Source of the DNA: an uncultured Synergistales bacterium
GTDB taxonomy: Bacteria; Synergistota; Synergistia; Synergistales; Aminobacteriaceae
Assembly (NCBI GenBank): GCA_905235735.1
Contig: CAJOMU010000027.1
Span: 1 to 40,521, forward strand
Length of the DNA: 40,521 nucleotides
Direction: 5' to 3'
Part shown: positions 1-8,768 of the stretch, piece by piece
Numbering within the stretch: the stretch's first letter is position 1
Layout of the letters: every line of letters starts with the position of its first letter
Made by a program: the position numbers and the translations under genes
The notes under the pieces: model-generated
Told to the model about the DNA's origin: nothing
What the model saw: only the letters and a program-made list of their open reading frames with translations
The model's database searches: none

Positions 1-140
1 ACTCAGTGGTATCTTTTTTTGTTACTCTCTTATCTTTTTCTGCTCCGCCCAAATATTTTCTTCACGTGCCGCCCCGTATATCTGGTTTACTTGAGCATTG
101 CTGAAATTATAGCAAAACTAAACTATATAGCGCAATTCAT

Positions 141-162
141 CTCCCACTTATAGAAGTGGGAG
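141..162 (+). repeat. IS200/IS605-type terminal hairpin (element remnant)
   Basis: A perfect 9-bp stem (CTCCCACTT at 141-149, AAGTGGGAG at 154-162) with a 4-nt loop is followed by GTCTTCTTG. A palindrome with this wording is what I recall from right ends of TnpB-type IS200/IS605 elements. If so, the element body lies to the left, outside the window. I found no convincing tnpB coding in bases 1-130, so this is either the tail of an element cut by the window edge or a solo end. It lacks the U-run of a normal terminator. Confidence 0.45.
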
Positions 163-206
163 TCTTCTTGCGGATTATGATAAACTTTTTGTTTTGTTTC
201 ATCATG

Positions 207-1154
207 TTATGGCAGTATCATACATACTAACGGTATAGTGAGTATGCATAACAAGTTCTGAAGAAACATAACTTTTGCAGCAAAATCTATATTCCCGTGA
301 TACATCTCACAAAGCACAGCAGTAACACTCGCTCCGGGCATAGCTATTACGATGATAAGCACCGCACCAATTAACGGATTACTTCCCAGAGGCATGAATC
401 GTAAAAGCAGACAGAAAACAGCAGGATACACTATCAGACGTATAAATGTACTGAGCCATGCATCTCTGTTCGTGAAAAGTTCAATCCCTCTTTCACGTGC
501 TAATGCCATTCCGATTATTATCATCGAAATCGGAGTCGTTATACCTGAAAGATATGTTATCGGAGAAGCAATAAATTGCGGAACTGGAATTCTTCCGAGA
601 TAAAAGATGATACTTATCAGTGTTGCAGCATTTATCTCACTGAAGATTATTGACTTCATGCTTATCTTTTCAGCATCATGATTCGGATTATCCCGGCTTA
701 TCTCTATTGCTCCTACAGTGTAAACCGTCATGTTGAATGCTATGTTGAGTACAACGGATAATGCAAGTCCTTCAGACCCAAAGAGTGCAAGACAAATCGG
801 AAATCCCATGAAGCCCGAATTAGTGAATGCACATGAGAATGCCCATACTCCACGATAAGTTGAAGCAACTCCGAGAAGTTTCGCAATGTAACGCGCAATA
901 TACATCATTGCAGGGAAGACAATCAATCCGGCAATGAAGATTATGATGCTGTCGTTAATGAATGCAGAATCATATTCCCTGCTCACGAGTGATATGAATA
1001 TCGTGCATGGAAGTGTAATCTTCATCAGCAATGACGTGAAACAAGCTGAAGCATTCTGAGTTAATATGCCTGAACGAATAGCGATATAACCCACAGCAAT
1101 TAATGCGAACAGGCTAATTAAATTTGACATGACCAAAAAGAAATCAAGACTCAT
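207..1154 (-). CDS. AEC-family (auxin efflux carrier type) transporter
   Basis: This is a polytopic inner-membrane protein of about 315 residues, the usual size for Mem_trans/AEC permeases, which export or exchange organic acids and related anions. Most of the sequence falls into hydrophobic spans, with two five-span halves expected for the family. Family-like signatures are the central FTNSGFMGFP segment and a late PGASVTAVLCE segment, which match the proline/asparagine-rich crossover regions of AEC carriers. The frame is open to 1187, but GGAGGT lies 6 nt before the ATG at 1154, which decides the start. It diverges from the PgeF-like gene at 1261. The substrate cannot be told from sequence; malate or other dicarboxylates are common in the family. 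Confidence 0.85.
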   Translation of the reverse strand: MSLDFFLVMSNLISLFALIAVGYIAIRSGILTQNASACFTSLLMKITLPCTIFISLVSREYDSAFINDSIIIFIAGLIVFPAMMYIARYIAKLLGVASTYRGVWAFSCAFTNSGFMGFPICLALFGSEGLALSVVLNIAFNMTVYTVGAIEISRDNPNHDAEKISMKSIIFSEINAATLISIIFYLGRIPVPQFIASPITYLSGITTPISMIIIGMALARERGIELFTNRDAWLSTFIRLIVYPAVFCLLLRFMPLGSNPLIGAVLIIVIAMPGASVTAVLCEMYHGNIDFAAKVMFLQNLLCILTIPLVCMILP

Positions 1155-1211
1155 AGTGAGACCTCCTGAATAAAAAAATTCTTTCAACCATATTTTAACG
1201 ATTGAAGGGAT

Positions 1212-1219
1212 ATTATAAT
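1212..1219. promoter_or_regulatory. Shared -10 palindrome in divergent intergenic region
   Basis: ATTATAAT is self-complementary, so a TATAAT hexamer is offered to both strands between the AEC transporter gene and the PgeF-like gene. No good -35 hexamer is visible in either direction, so the call is tentative. Confidence 0.3.
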
Positions 1220-1260
1220 CAGTCAGTAAGAGAATTACGAAAGGGAAATAAAATTACATA

Positions 1261-1917
1261 ATGCAAATACAAACGCCTGAACATATTTATGCACGTTTCT
1301 TCATGAGAGATGAAGCAACAGATGAAATTGATGATATTCCAAGAGTATCGCCTAAACAGATTCACGAGGATAATATAATTCATGTTCACGATGATAACGC
1401 GATGAACTTAATCCTTCCTGAACGACCTGAAGCTGACGGTCTGCTCCTCACGACTTCAAGAGTATCTGCATCAATGAGATTTGCTGACTGTGCACCAGTT
1501 ATGTTATGGGGTGAATGCTGGGTTATGATTTTGCATTCAGGGTTCAAAGGGACTGTTCTGAATATAACGCATAAGGGATTAGAACTCGTGAAGAGACTGT
1601 ATTGTGATGATGCAATGAGAAAAGCACATGCATGGGTTGGGCCATGTATAGGACGAGATGACTATGAACGTGATGCTAATGAAGAATGGAGCATAAGAGG
1701 CATGAATGAATTTCATCGTGAGAATTATGATGTGAAAGACAAGAAAGTCTATTTTGACTTGGCCGGTGAGATTGAATCACAGCTTGTTGATTCTGGAATT
1801 ATGAGGGAGAACGTAACACTATCAGGAATGAATACGTACAGGGATTCGAGATGTTATTCATACAGACGCGGAGATATTCACGAGAGAATGACATTGTATG
1901 TGAGGATACAGGCATAA
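1261..1917 (+). CDS. pgeF: PgeF/YfiH family protein (peptidoglycan editing factor / 'laccase' domain)
   Basis: A cytoplasmic protein of 218 residues in the Cu-oxidase_4 (YfiH/YlmD) family, whose members act as purine nucleoside phosphorylases/deaminases or as peptidoglycan editing factor. The three zinc-ligand positions of the family can be matched: His35 in QIH, Cys77 in ADC and His92 in HSGFKG, which replaces the usual HAGWRG. GPCIG near 127 and the C-terminal SYRRGDIHERM also fit (SYRRD..GRM in the family). The N-terminus is about 25 residues shorter than E. coli YfiH. An AAGGG lies about 14 nt upstream of the ATG, a weak spacing. It is a single-gene unit convergent with ftsH. The altered HxGWRG motif may shift activity. 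Confidence 0.8.
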   Translation: MQIQTPEHIYARFFMRDEATDEIDDIPRVSPKQIHEDNIIHVHDDNAMNLILPERPEADGLLLTTSRVSASMRFADCAPVMLWGECWVMILHSGFKGTVLNITHKGLELVKRLYCDDAMRKAHAWVGPCIGRDDYERDANEEWSIRGMNEFHRENYDVKDKKVYFDLAGEIESQLVDSGIMRENVTLSGMNTYRDSRCYSYRRGDIHERMTLYVRIQA

Positions 1918-1947
1918 AAAAAGAGCCTTCCACTTAATGGAGAGGCT
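1916..1947 (-). terminator. Intrinsic terminator of the ftsH operon (bidirectional)
   Basis: A stem of AGCCTCTCCA and TGGAAGGCT (read on the minus strand, one bulge, 5-nt loop) is followed by C and seven U residues. It sits between the convergent pgeF-like and ftsH genes. On the plus strand the U-run is poorer, so it mainly ends ftsH transcription. Confidence 0.8.
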
Positions 1948-2003
1948 TAAATTTATATTTATTCATTAGAAAGTTGAGGTTTTTCTTATGTGTGTGTTCG
2001 TGT

Positions 2004-3881
2004 TTACAATTCTGATTCCGTCTTCTCACGGTCAACTATCGCCTGTATCTCCTCGTGATTGATTACTTCCTTCGTCTGCAATGTCTCCGCTACTTCATGC
2101 AATACTTTCTCATGTTCCCTCAATATATCAAGCGCATGTTCCTGTGCTTCATTCACCAGTCTCCGAATCTCCGTATCAATCACTTCCGCTGTTCCGTCCC
2201 CCAAATCATTGCGGACTTCACTCGAACCTGAAAGATACATCATTGACGGTGAAGCATAACGCACAGGGCCAAGTTTATCCGACATTCCGAACTCAGTTAC
2301 CATTCTTCGCGCTGTATCCGTTGCACGTTCCAAATCATTCGACGCTCCTGTCGATGCCTCATTGAACACGAGCAATTCTGCCGCACGTCCTCCAAGCATT
2401 ACCGCCATTCGGGTTTTGAGTTCATTCTCGCTGATTAAATACTGATCTTCTGTAGGCATCTGCATAGTGTAACCTAACGCTCCCTTTGTCGTCGGAATTA
2501 TGCTGACCTTATGAACTGGGTCTGAACCCGGAAGATAACACGCAACTAATGCATGTCCTGTTTCATGATACGCTACCTTCTTGCGAATCTCTGGTGTTAA
2601 TGGTGTCCTCCTCTGTAATCCCGCAACTACTCGTTCAATCGCTAAATCAAAATCATTCATCGAAACTTTATCGGCCTTTCGTCTCGCCGCTAATAACGAT
2701 GCCTCATTCGCAATGTTCGCAAGGTCTGCACCTGAGAATCCCGGAGTAACTTTCGCAATTGAGCGTAAATCAATCTCAGATGATAACGGAAGGTTCTTCG
2801 TGTGAATTCGTAATATCTCCTCGCGCCCTTCTTCCGTTGGCAGCACTACCTGAATCTGTCTGTCGAATCTTCCCGGCCTCAATAATGCCTGATCTAATAT
2901 CTCTGGTCTGTTCGTCGCTCCCATTAAGACAACTCCATTGTTCGGTTCAAATCCGTCCATCTCCGCAAGCAATTGATTTAGTGTAGCTTCCTGTTCGGAG
3001 TTTGAGTTGAAGTTTCGCATTCTCGATTGTCCTATCGCATCAATCTCATCTACAAATATTATGCATGGTGCTTTCCGCTTGGCCTGTTCAAATAAATCTC
3101 TCACTCTTGCCGCTCCAACTCCCACGAACATCTCAACGAAACTTGATCCCGTTATGAAGAAGAACGGAACACCTGCCTCACCTGCACATGCTTTAGCGAG
3201 TAAAGTCTTTCCTGTTCCGGGAGGCCCTACAAGCAATACTCCTCTTGGTAATTTCGCTCCGAACTTGTCAAATCTATGCGGGTCTTTCAGGAATTCTATT
3301 ATCTCACGAAGTTCTACCTCCGCTTCTCCCGCTCCGCCTATATCACTGAAATGTACGCCCGTCATCTCGCCCTGAAGTTCTTTTGCCTTGCTCTTCCCGA
3401 ATGAGAATATATTCCCTCCTGCACCGCGCATGTTCCTGAAGATGAGATACCAGATTATCACTAACGGCAGCATAGGAAGAAGTATGCCCATCAATAAATC
3501 AATCAGGCCGTCATTCTTCGCTACTCCTCCGAACTTCACATCCGCCTTCGCTAATCTCTCAATCAAATACGGGTCTGGAAGTCTCACTATGCTTTTTGTC
3601 CTGTTAGCGTTACTGCGAAATCTTTTGCCTAATATCACTCCGCCTATTATCGGTCGCTTATCGGGACTCGTGCTCTCTTTGACTATGTATGTGATTCGCG
3701 ATTCAGATATGTCTGCGTTCTCAATGTTCCTGCTGCTCAGGTCTTCAAGAAATTCACTGTAGGGAACTTCTGTTCTGCTTTCGGCGAATGGTTTATAGAT
3801 GTATTCTGAAAACAGCCACGCTATTATCAGTGCCGCGAAAAAATACCATACTGAAAATTTTTGTCCTTTGTTCATTTTCAT
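2004..3881 (-). CDS. ftsH: ATP-dependent zinc metalloprotease FtsH
   Basis: A membrane-anchored AAA+ protease of 625 residues that degrades misfolded membrane proteins and regulatory proteins. The N-terminal transmembrane segment spans about 11-28, a periplasmic domain follows, and the second span is about 126-149. The AAA module has Walker A GPPGTGKT (219-226), Walker B IIFVDEID (274-281) and the second region of homology (322-342) with its arginines. The zinc site is HETGH (439-443). The length is typical. It is last in the operon, 46 nt behind a small membrane-protein gene. ATGs at 3881 and 3875 are both possible; an AAGGA lies about 18 nt upstream of the first, so neither has an ideal ribosome-binding site. 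Confidence 0.97.
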   Translation of the reverse strand: MKMNKGQKFSVWYFFAALIIAWLFSEYIYKPFAESRTEVPYSEFLEDLSSRNIENADISESRITYIVKESTSPDKRPIIGGVILGKRFRSNANRTKSIVRLPDPYLIERLAKADVKFGGVAKNDGLIDLLMGILLPMLPLVIIWYLIFRNMRGAGGNIFSFGKSKAKELQGEMTGVHFSDIGGAGEAEVELREIIEFLKDPHRFDKFGAKLPRGVLLVGPPGTGKTLLAKACAGEAGVPFFFITGSSFVEMFVGVGAARVRDLFEQAKRKAPCIIFVDEIDAIGQSRMRNFNSNSEQEATLNQLLAEMDGFEPNNGVVLMGATNRPEILDQALLRPGRFDRQIQVVLPTEEGREEILRIHTKNLPLSSEIDLRSIAKVTPGFSGADLANIANEASLLAARRKADKVSMNDFDLAIERVVAGLQRRTPLTPEIRKKVAYHETGHALVACYLPGSDPVHKVSIIPTTKGALGYTMQMPTEDQYLISENELKTRMAVMLGGRAAELLVFNEASTGASNDLERATDTARRMVTEFGMSDKLGPVRYASPSMMYLSGSSEVRNDLGDGTAEVIDTEIRRLVNEAQEHALDILREHEKVLHEVAETLQTKEVINHEEIQAIVDREKTESEL

Positions 3882-3927
3882 TTATGTTTTCTATGGGATT
3901 CCTTTCGTGAAAGTTTTGATTCGTTTA

Positions 3928-4374
3928 TTATAGTCTTGCGTTCCTTAATATCGCACGTCCTCCCTCATTGCGTCTCGTCCTGTTCTTTACGCTCTCGATT
4001 CTTTCCGCTATCTCTTCACGTTCTTCACTGCTTAACGGCATTGCATTAATAAAGTTATTCAGCTTCTCTTCAAGTTCATTAATCTCTTTCGTCGTCGGCG
4101 GAATTGTTCTGCCGATATTCTGCAATGATGATACCGCTATGTCCGCTATCAATGCGGCCATGTCGTGAAGGTCTTTGTTCGCGTCTTGAGATTCGGATTC
4201 GGGTTCTGATTTCTCTCGTTTGATTCGGGTCGCGAAACATAGAAATCCAACCGCAAGCGATAAACACATTGATGCTTCCGGCAGTCTATTGATGTTCAGC
4301 ATGTAACCGGCAAATATGACAGTGATTATTCCCGCAGAAAATAAAACCCATCGTAAAAATCTATCCAGACTCAT
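3928..4374 (-). CDS. Small membrane protein of unknown function, between gmk and ftsH
   Basis: I do not recognise this 148-residue protein. Two hydrophobic helices (about 8-26 and 34-49) form an N-terminal hairpin. A charged Glu/Ser/Lys-rich linker follows, then a mostly helical, acidic and basic C-terminal region (about 70-148) ending in an Arg-rich tail. The ATG overlaps the gmk stop by four bases (ATGA), so translation is coupled to gmk. FtsH follows after 46 nt. The membrane location and the neighbour suggest a small partner or substrate of FtsH or an envelope factor, but that is inference only. Confidence 0.6.
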   Translation of the reverse strand: MSLDRFLRWVLFSAGIITVIFAGYMLNINRLPEASMCLSLAVGFLCFATRIKREKSEPESESQDANKDLHDMAALIADIAVSSLQNIGRTIPPTTKEINELEEKLNNFINAMPLSSEEREEIAERIESVKNRTRRNEGGRAILRNARL

Positions 4375-4925
4375 GATTTCGTGAAAATCTCTTTCAGCTC
4401 CTTAGATGCATTCTCTAAATCATCATTCACTATAACATAATCGTATTTGTCTTTCTGTTCACGCTCAATGATTGCGTTCTTCAGTCTCACTGATAATGAC
4501 TCCTCACTCTCCGTGTGTCTGTTACGCAGTCTTCGTTCAAGTTCCTCAACCGAAGGAACATCTACGAACACAAGTAATGCTTCAGGCATTTTAGCTTTAA
4601 CCTGCAATGCCCCCTGTACATCAATCTCAAGCAGTACATTCTTTCCTGCATTAAGCTCATTCATAACGTCCTGCTTCAGTGTGCCGTAAAAATCCTCGTG
4701 AACATGTGCGTATTCAAGAAATAAATTCTGAGATATTCCCTCTTTGAACTTCTCACGCGATATGAACCTGTATTCTATACCGTCAGTTTCACCGTCTCTT
4801 GGATGTCTGGTTGTACATGATATTGAATACGTCAAATTAGGAATGTCATTCAATGCATGTTCTCTAAGCGTACCTTTACCTGCTCCACTTGGCCCTGATA
4901 ACACAAATAATTTTCCCGTTTTCAT
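4371..4925 (-). CDS. gmk: Guanylate kinase
   Basis: Phosphorylates GMP to GDP with ATP, in the cytoplasm. The P-loop is LSGPSGAGKGT close to the N-terminus. The GMP-binding region shows SCTTRHPRDGETDG and EYRF, followed by LEYAHVHEDFYGT, all standard for Gmk. The product is 184 residues from the start I chose. The frame is open to 4964, but the ATG at 4925 forms an ATGA overlap with the yicC stop and places the P-loop at the usual distance from the start. The yicC-gmk order is common in bacteria. Confidence 0.95.
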   Translation of the reverse strand: MKTGKLFVLSGPSGAGKGTLREHALNDIPNLTYSISCTTRHPRDGETDGIEYRFISREKFKEGISQNLFLEYAHVHEDFYGTLKQDVMNELNAGKNVLLEIDVQGALQVKAKMPEALLVFVDVPSVEELERRLRNRHTESEESLSVRLKNAIIEREQKDKYDYVIVNDDLENASKELKEIFTKS

Positions 4926-5809
4926 TCTATGTTCTGCAACTGCTCCCTGATTCTTTCTATGCATGTCTTGGCCTCAACTACTGCCCACCGGATTTCTGAG
5001 TCTGCCGCCTTTGACCCTATCGTATTAACCTCACGGTTCATCTCCTGCACAAGAAAATCTAATTTCTTCCCCGATGAATCTTTTGCGTTCATTAGCTGCC
5101 TGAATTTCCCCGTATGAGCTTCAAGACGCGCTAATTCTTCGGATATGTCCCACTTATCAGACATCAATGCAACTTCCTGTGCTATTCTAGGTTCATCAAC
5201 TTCAAGTTTGAAATGTTCCATTACGCTTTCAATTCGCGTCCTCAGTGATTCAATTGCCTCTGAACTCGCTATATCCCAGCGTGCTTTTATCGTTCCAGTC
5301 AGCTTTTCGAGAATGCATAAATCACCTTCAACCTTTGCATGTAACTTCTCACCCTCTGACCTCTTCATCTCCATTAATGAATCTATTGCACCTCTGGTCA
5401 TGTCATCCCATATGTCAGGCGTTTCATGCGCGGCCTGTTCTGCAATGTTGTTATTGCTGTCGAAAACTCCGGGTATCATGAGAAAGCTGGTTATGTCATT
5501 TGCAGATTCAAGGTTATTTCGCTTGGTGATTTTTCGTACCTGATTGTAGATGTTCATTAATCCTTCTTCATCGAGAACGGGTATTCTTGCTCCGGGATTC
5601 CATGAGATTTCCGCTGTTAGTTTCACTTTCCCTCTGCCTATCAGACTTCGCATTAACGTTATTATTCTATTCTCCAATGATGATAATTCACGGGGAAGTC
5701 TGGCGGAGAACTCCTGATACTTATGATTCACTGATGTAACTTCAAATGAAACTGTTCCCCACGAAAATTCATACGACTTACTTCCGAAGCCCGTCATACT
5801 CAAGAACAT
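4922..5809 (-). CDS. yicC: YicC family endoribonuclease
   Basis: A 295-residue cytoplasmic protein of the YicC family, characterised elsewhere as a metal-dependent endoribonuclease linked to stationary phase and RNA turnover. The N-terminal signature MTGFG and the following SVNHKYQEFSARLP are diagnostic of the YicC N-domain. The C-terminal DUF1732 shows KKLDFLVQEMNREVNTIGSK near 250-275, also diagnostic. GGAGG lies 11 nt before the ATG at 5809, inside the end of plsC. The length matches the family. Confidence 0.93.
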   Translation of the reverse strand: MFLSMTGFGSKSYEFSWGTVSFEVTSVNHKYQEFSARLPRELSSLENRIITLMRSLIGRGKVKLTAEISWNPGARIPVLDEEGLMNIYNQVRKITKRNNLESANDITSFLMIPGVFDSNNNIAEQAAHETPDIWDDMTRGAIDSLMEMKRSEGEKLHAKVEGDLCILEKLTGTIKARWDIASSEAIESLRTRIESVMEHFKLEVDEPRIAQEVALMSDKWDISEELARLEAHTGKFRQLMNAKDSSGKKLDFLVQEMNREVNTIGSKAADSEIRWAVVEAKTCIERIREQLQNIE

Positions 5810-5815
5810 TTTATC

Positions 5816-6442
5816 TTATGCCTCCGATTCTAATTCCTTCATTGCTTTCGTCAGGCTGTCCATGATGATATTTCTTCCTTCTTTACTCTTGTATACCTCA
5901 TCAGAAAACCTTAATGGCTTTCCAAATGTAATTCTAATCTTCTTGGGCTTAATGAATGCTGCTCCCGGAGGCATCGCTTCAAATGAACCCTTAATGAATA
6001 CAGGCAGTATAGGCGCATGTTCACGTGCCGCAATGAGTGCTACTCCTGCTTCTAACGGCTGTAATTTTCCGTCTAAACTCCGTCCTCCTTCAGGGAATAT
6101 CAGTACGTCATTGTCTTCCTCGTAGAGCTTCATGAATGCCCTCAATGCTCCTGCCGCTGATGAGTTCGTTGTTCTGGATACGGGTATTGCTCCCAGTGCC
6201 TTAATGCACACTGCAAAAGGCCAGAACGTGAACAATTCTTCTTTGGCCAAGTATCTTAGTCTTCGAGGGAAAAAGCAGCCTACGATTACAGGATCCATAT
6301 TGCTCACATGATTGCAGGCTACTATCATCTTCTCATTCTCTGGTAACTTTTCGAGCCATTTCGATGTACAGCGATTATATATCTTCAGGAATATCTTGAA
6401 GAATCCGCTTACTATTGCATAAAATATTTTACTCTGCTTCAT
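5816..6442 (-). CDS. plsC: 1-acyl-sn-glycerol-3-phosphate acyltransferase (PlsC)
   Basis: Transfers an acyl chain to lysophosphatidic acid in phospholipid synthesis, at the inner membrane. The acyltransferase block NHVSNMDPV holds the catalytic NHx4D, and FPEGGRS is the substrate-binding block further on. A hydrophobic or amphipathic N-terminal segment (about 5-22) would hold it at the membrane. The frame extends to 6466, but those extra codons include GGGAGG, which then serves as the ribosome-binding site for the ATG at 6442. The gene overlaps the end of cmk by 14 bp; the cmk-plsC pairing is common in anaerobes. Confidence 0.92.
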   Translation of the reverse strand: MKQSKIFYAIVSGFFKIFLKIYNRCTSKWLEKLPENEKMIVACNHVSNMDPVIVGCFFPRRLRYLAKEELFTFWPFAVCIKALGAIPVSRTTNSSAAGALRAFMKLYEEDNDVLIFPEGGRSLDGKLQPLEAGVALIAAREHAPILPVFIKGSFEAMPPGAAFIKPKKIRITFGKPLRFSDEVYKSKEGRNIIMDSLTKAMKELESEA

Positions 6443-7100
6443 TTTCCGGTATAACCTCCCTGACATGATTCACTATGAAATTTACTGCTTCCTTCTCCGT
6501 CATGTCAGACGTGTCTAAATATATTGCTCCTTCTGGTATGCTTAACGGTGCGGTCTTTCTGATCGAATCATTTATATCACGTTCCCTCATTGCCCGTAAT
6601 ATCTCGTCATAATTCGCTTCTTTGCCCTTTGCTATGCGTTCATCATAACGTCTCTTCGCCCTGACTTCAGGTGTTGCCGTGATGAAGAACTTCACCTTTG
6701 CATCAGGAAACACTACACTTCCGACATCGCGGCCTTCTGCTATGATTGAACCGTAATTCTTCTGCTCCTGCTGCAACCCAAGCAATGCCTCTCGTACTGC
6801 TGGTATCGCCGAATACAGCGAGGCTAATTCATCAACTTCAGGTGTGCGTATCTCACCGCTGACATCAAAATCATTCACGAGGACTTTGTTATCCCTGAGA
6901 ACTATCGTTATCTCTCTCAATGCCTCACGAAGATATTCATCGTTGTCAGGTGTGATTTCTGATTTCGCGAGTATTAATGCTATTGCTCTGTAGATTGCTC
7001 CCGTGTCGAGATACTTTATTCCGAGTTCACGTGCGGCATCTTTCGCGGCTGAACTTTTCCCTGCTCCTGCCGGGCCGTCTATTGTGATTACGTATGACAC
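6429..7100 (-). CDS. cmk: Cytidylate kinase
   Basis: Phosphorylates CMP and dCMP in pyrimidine nucleotide metabolism. The N-terminus has IDGPAGAGKSSAAK (P-loop) followed by LDTGAIYRA, both typical of Cmk. GRDVGSVVFPDA near 120-135 and the Arg-rich lid RRYDERIAKG match the family. It has 223 residues, a normal length. It starts 15 nt below the HDOD gene and overlaps plsC, so it belongs to one transcription unit with them. Confidence 0.95.
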   Translation of the reverse strand: MSYVITIDGPAGAGKSSAAKDAARELGIKYLDTGAIYRAIALILAKSEITPDNDEYLREALREITIVLRDNKVLVNDFDVSGEIRTPEVDELASLYSAIPAVREALLGLQQEQKNYGSIIAEGRDVGSVVFPDAKVKFFITATPEVRAKRRYDERIAKGKEANYDEILRAMRERDINDSIRKTAPLSIPEGAIYLDTSDMTEKEAVNFIVNHVREVIPENEAE

Positions 7101-7115
7101 TTTTATTCAGTGCTC

Positions 7116-8006
7116 CTAAAGCCCAGTCATATCACCCATGTCATTGGATACGTTGCCGGCAAAGTCTATCATCTCGGATAATAAACTGTCGAAATTCTTT
7201 ATGCCAAGTCTCTCTATAGGCTCAGGAAACATGTATGTCTGCAATCCGTCTGCTCCTATCCCTATTCCCAACATTAAGCATATCGTGTTCGCTAGTGTTA
7301 CGACATCGAGAAGAGGCTGATACTGCAATTTATCTTCAGGAAGTTCATTCGGCTTATGGTGATAGGCTACCGCTATTCTATATGATTCAGGCATTTCCCA
7401 TTTCTCAACAAGAATCTCCCCTATCATTGCATGGTCGAAGCCCAGTACCTGACATTCCGCTTCTGTGAACGGAAGGTGCTTCTCTTCAACCATTTTAACG
7501 ATTATGCCATATCCGAATCTCACATAGTCATTCAGAATCACTTTGCCTATGTCATGAAGCAGTCCACCTACGTATGCATCTTCTGTGCTGACTGCCTCCG
7601 TAATCTGTGCAAGATGTCTTGAGGTGTACGCTACCATGAGTGAATGCTTCCATAACTCTCCCCTGTCCAGTGCATAACCTGACAGTCCCTTATCCATCGC
7701 TGAATATACTGTTGCCGCAAGAATTATATTGCTGACGCTCTTATAGCCGAGAAGTGCAATCGCTTCCGAGATGTTCGAGATGTTTCGTGTCATTCCGTAG
7801 GCCGCAGAATTTGCAAGTTTCAGTATGCGCAGAACAAGTCCTTCATCTCTTGAGAGGCTCTGAGCAACATCCGAAGCATTACTTTCAGGGTCATTCAGTT
7901 TCTTCATCGTCTCAAGAACAAACTGCGGAAATGATTTTATATCCTGCATCTTATTCAGTATACGCGTTTTTATCAAGTCTCTGGATTTCTCATCAATCTC
8001 ACTCAT
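7116..8006 (-). CDS. HDOD-domain signalling protein
   Basis: A 296-residue soluble protein made almost entirely of one HDOD domain. FPQFVLETMKKLNDP and the following LSRDEGLVLRILKLANSA are the HDOD signature. A degenerate HD-type metal region follows, with EDAYVGGLLHDIGK (HD pair) and HHKP later. HDOD proteins act in signalling and regulation of motility, stress or nucleotide second messengers, usually without proven phosphodiesterase activity. No receiver or GGDEF domain is attached. Its placement between rluB and cmk, 39 nt and 15 nt away, looks like operon co-residence rather than pathway logic. Confidence 0.85.
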   Translation of the reverse strand: MSEIDEKSRDLIKTRILNKMQDIKSFPQFVLETMKKLNDPESNASDVAQSLSRDEGLVLRILKLANSAAYGMTRNISNISEAIALLGYKSVSNIILAATVYSAMDKGLSGYALDRGELWKHSLMVAYTSRHLAQITEAVSTEDAYVGGLLHDIGKVILNDYVRFGYGIIVKMVEEKHLPFTEAECQVLGFDHAMIGEILVEKWEMPESYRIAVAYHHKPNELPEDKLQYQPLLDVVTLANTICLMLGIGIGADGLQTYMFPEPIERLGIKNFDSLLSEMIDFAGNVSNDMGDMTGL

Positions 8007-8045
8007 GAACTCAGCCCCCTTTTACGAAAAAATGAAAATAAAAAA

Positions 8046-8762
8046 TTAAACTATACCGCCATTAAATATTTTAGTGTACAGGTCTGAAAAAGACAAACTG
8101 ACAAAATCACCTGCATTTAAATTTTCGAGTTTCATCATTCCTATTTTACGGCGTATTAACCTCTCAACCTTAAATCCTGCTTCCCTCGCCATTAATCTTA
8201 TCTCCCGCTTTAATCCCTCTACTATCACTATGCTCACCCATTGATTAACCGGCTCTCTCTTCATGACACTTATATTCAGCGGTTTAACGTGATGACCTTC
8301 CTCAATCTCGAAACCTTTACGCCACCTTTCAAGCTGCTTTATATTTATCGGAATGTTCAATAACGCCTCGTACTCTTTGTGAATCTCCTTTGAAGGATGC
8401 AATATGCTCTGCGTGAAATCTCCGTCATTCGTGAGAATCAATAAGCCTTCTGAATCGCGGTCAAGCCTTCCAACGGGATAAAGACGCTCTTTATGATTCG
8501 GAATTAAGTCTACGATTACGGGGTCGTATTTATCACTTGATGCACATACATAACCTTTGGGCTTATTTATTACATAATAGACATGCTCTGATAAATTCAG
8601 TTTCTTTTTGTCCACTGTAACGGTGTCTTGTGAAGGGTCAACCTGAAAAAAAGGTGCAAGTACAATCTTTCCGTTGACCTGCACCCTTCCTTCAAGAATG
8701 ATAATCTCTGCCTTTCGCCTTGAAGATACTCCGCATGATGCGATATATGCGTTAAGTCTCAT
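8046..8762 (-). CDS. rluB: 23S rRNA pseudouridine synthase, RluB family
   Basis: Isomerises a uridine of 23S rRNA. An S4 RNA-binding domain spans about 1-50 (MRLNAYIASCGVSSRRKAE; EGRVQVNG). The catalytic motif GRLDRDSEGLLILTNDG near 97-113 carries the active-site Asp. The C-terminal KREIRLMAREAGFKVERLIR region is typical of the RsuA/RluB/RluE/RluF branch. With 238 residues it is close to a basic RluB. The exact member (B, E, F or RsuA) cannot be fixed by eye; RluB is the commonest single copy in anaerobes. It starts 6 nt after the trpS stop. Confidence 0.88.
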   Translation of the reverse strand: MRLNAYIASCGVSSRRKAEIIILEGRVQVNGKIVLAPFFQVDPSQDTVTVDKKKLNLSEHVYYVINKPKGYVCASSDKYDPVIVDLIPNHKERLYPVGRLDRDSEGLLILTNDGDFTQSILHPSKEIHKEYEALLNIPINIKQLERWRKGFEIEEGHHVKPLNISVMKREPVNQWVSIVIVEGLKREIRLMAREAGFKVERLIRRKIGMMKLENLNAGDFVSLSFSDLYTKIFNGGIV

Positions 8763-8768
8763 AGCTTA

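Noticed and set aside
141-162. Intrinsic terminator for the AEC transporter gene
   Set aside because: The hairpin is strong but no U-run follows on the minus strand, and its wording matches an element end better.
1261-1917. Annotation of the PgeF-like protein as a multicopper laccase
   Set aside because: The laccase label is historical; the family binds zinc and lacks copper-oxidase motifs.
3388-3762. Plus-strand ORF of 124 codons within ftsH
   Set aside because: Antisense to the conserved FtsH N-terminal region; a shadow.
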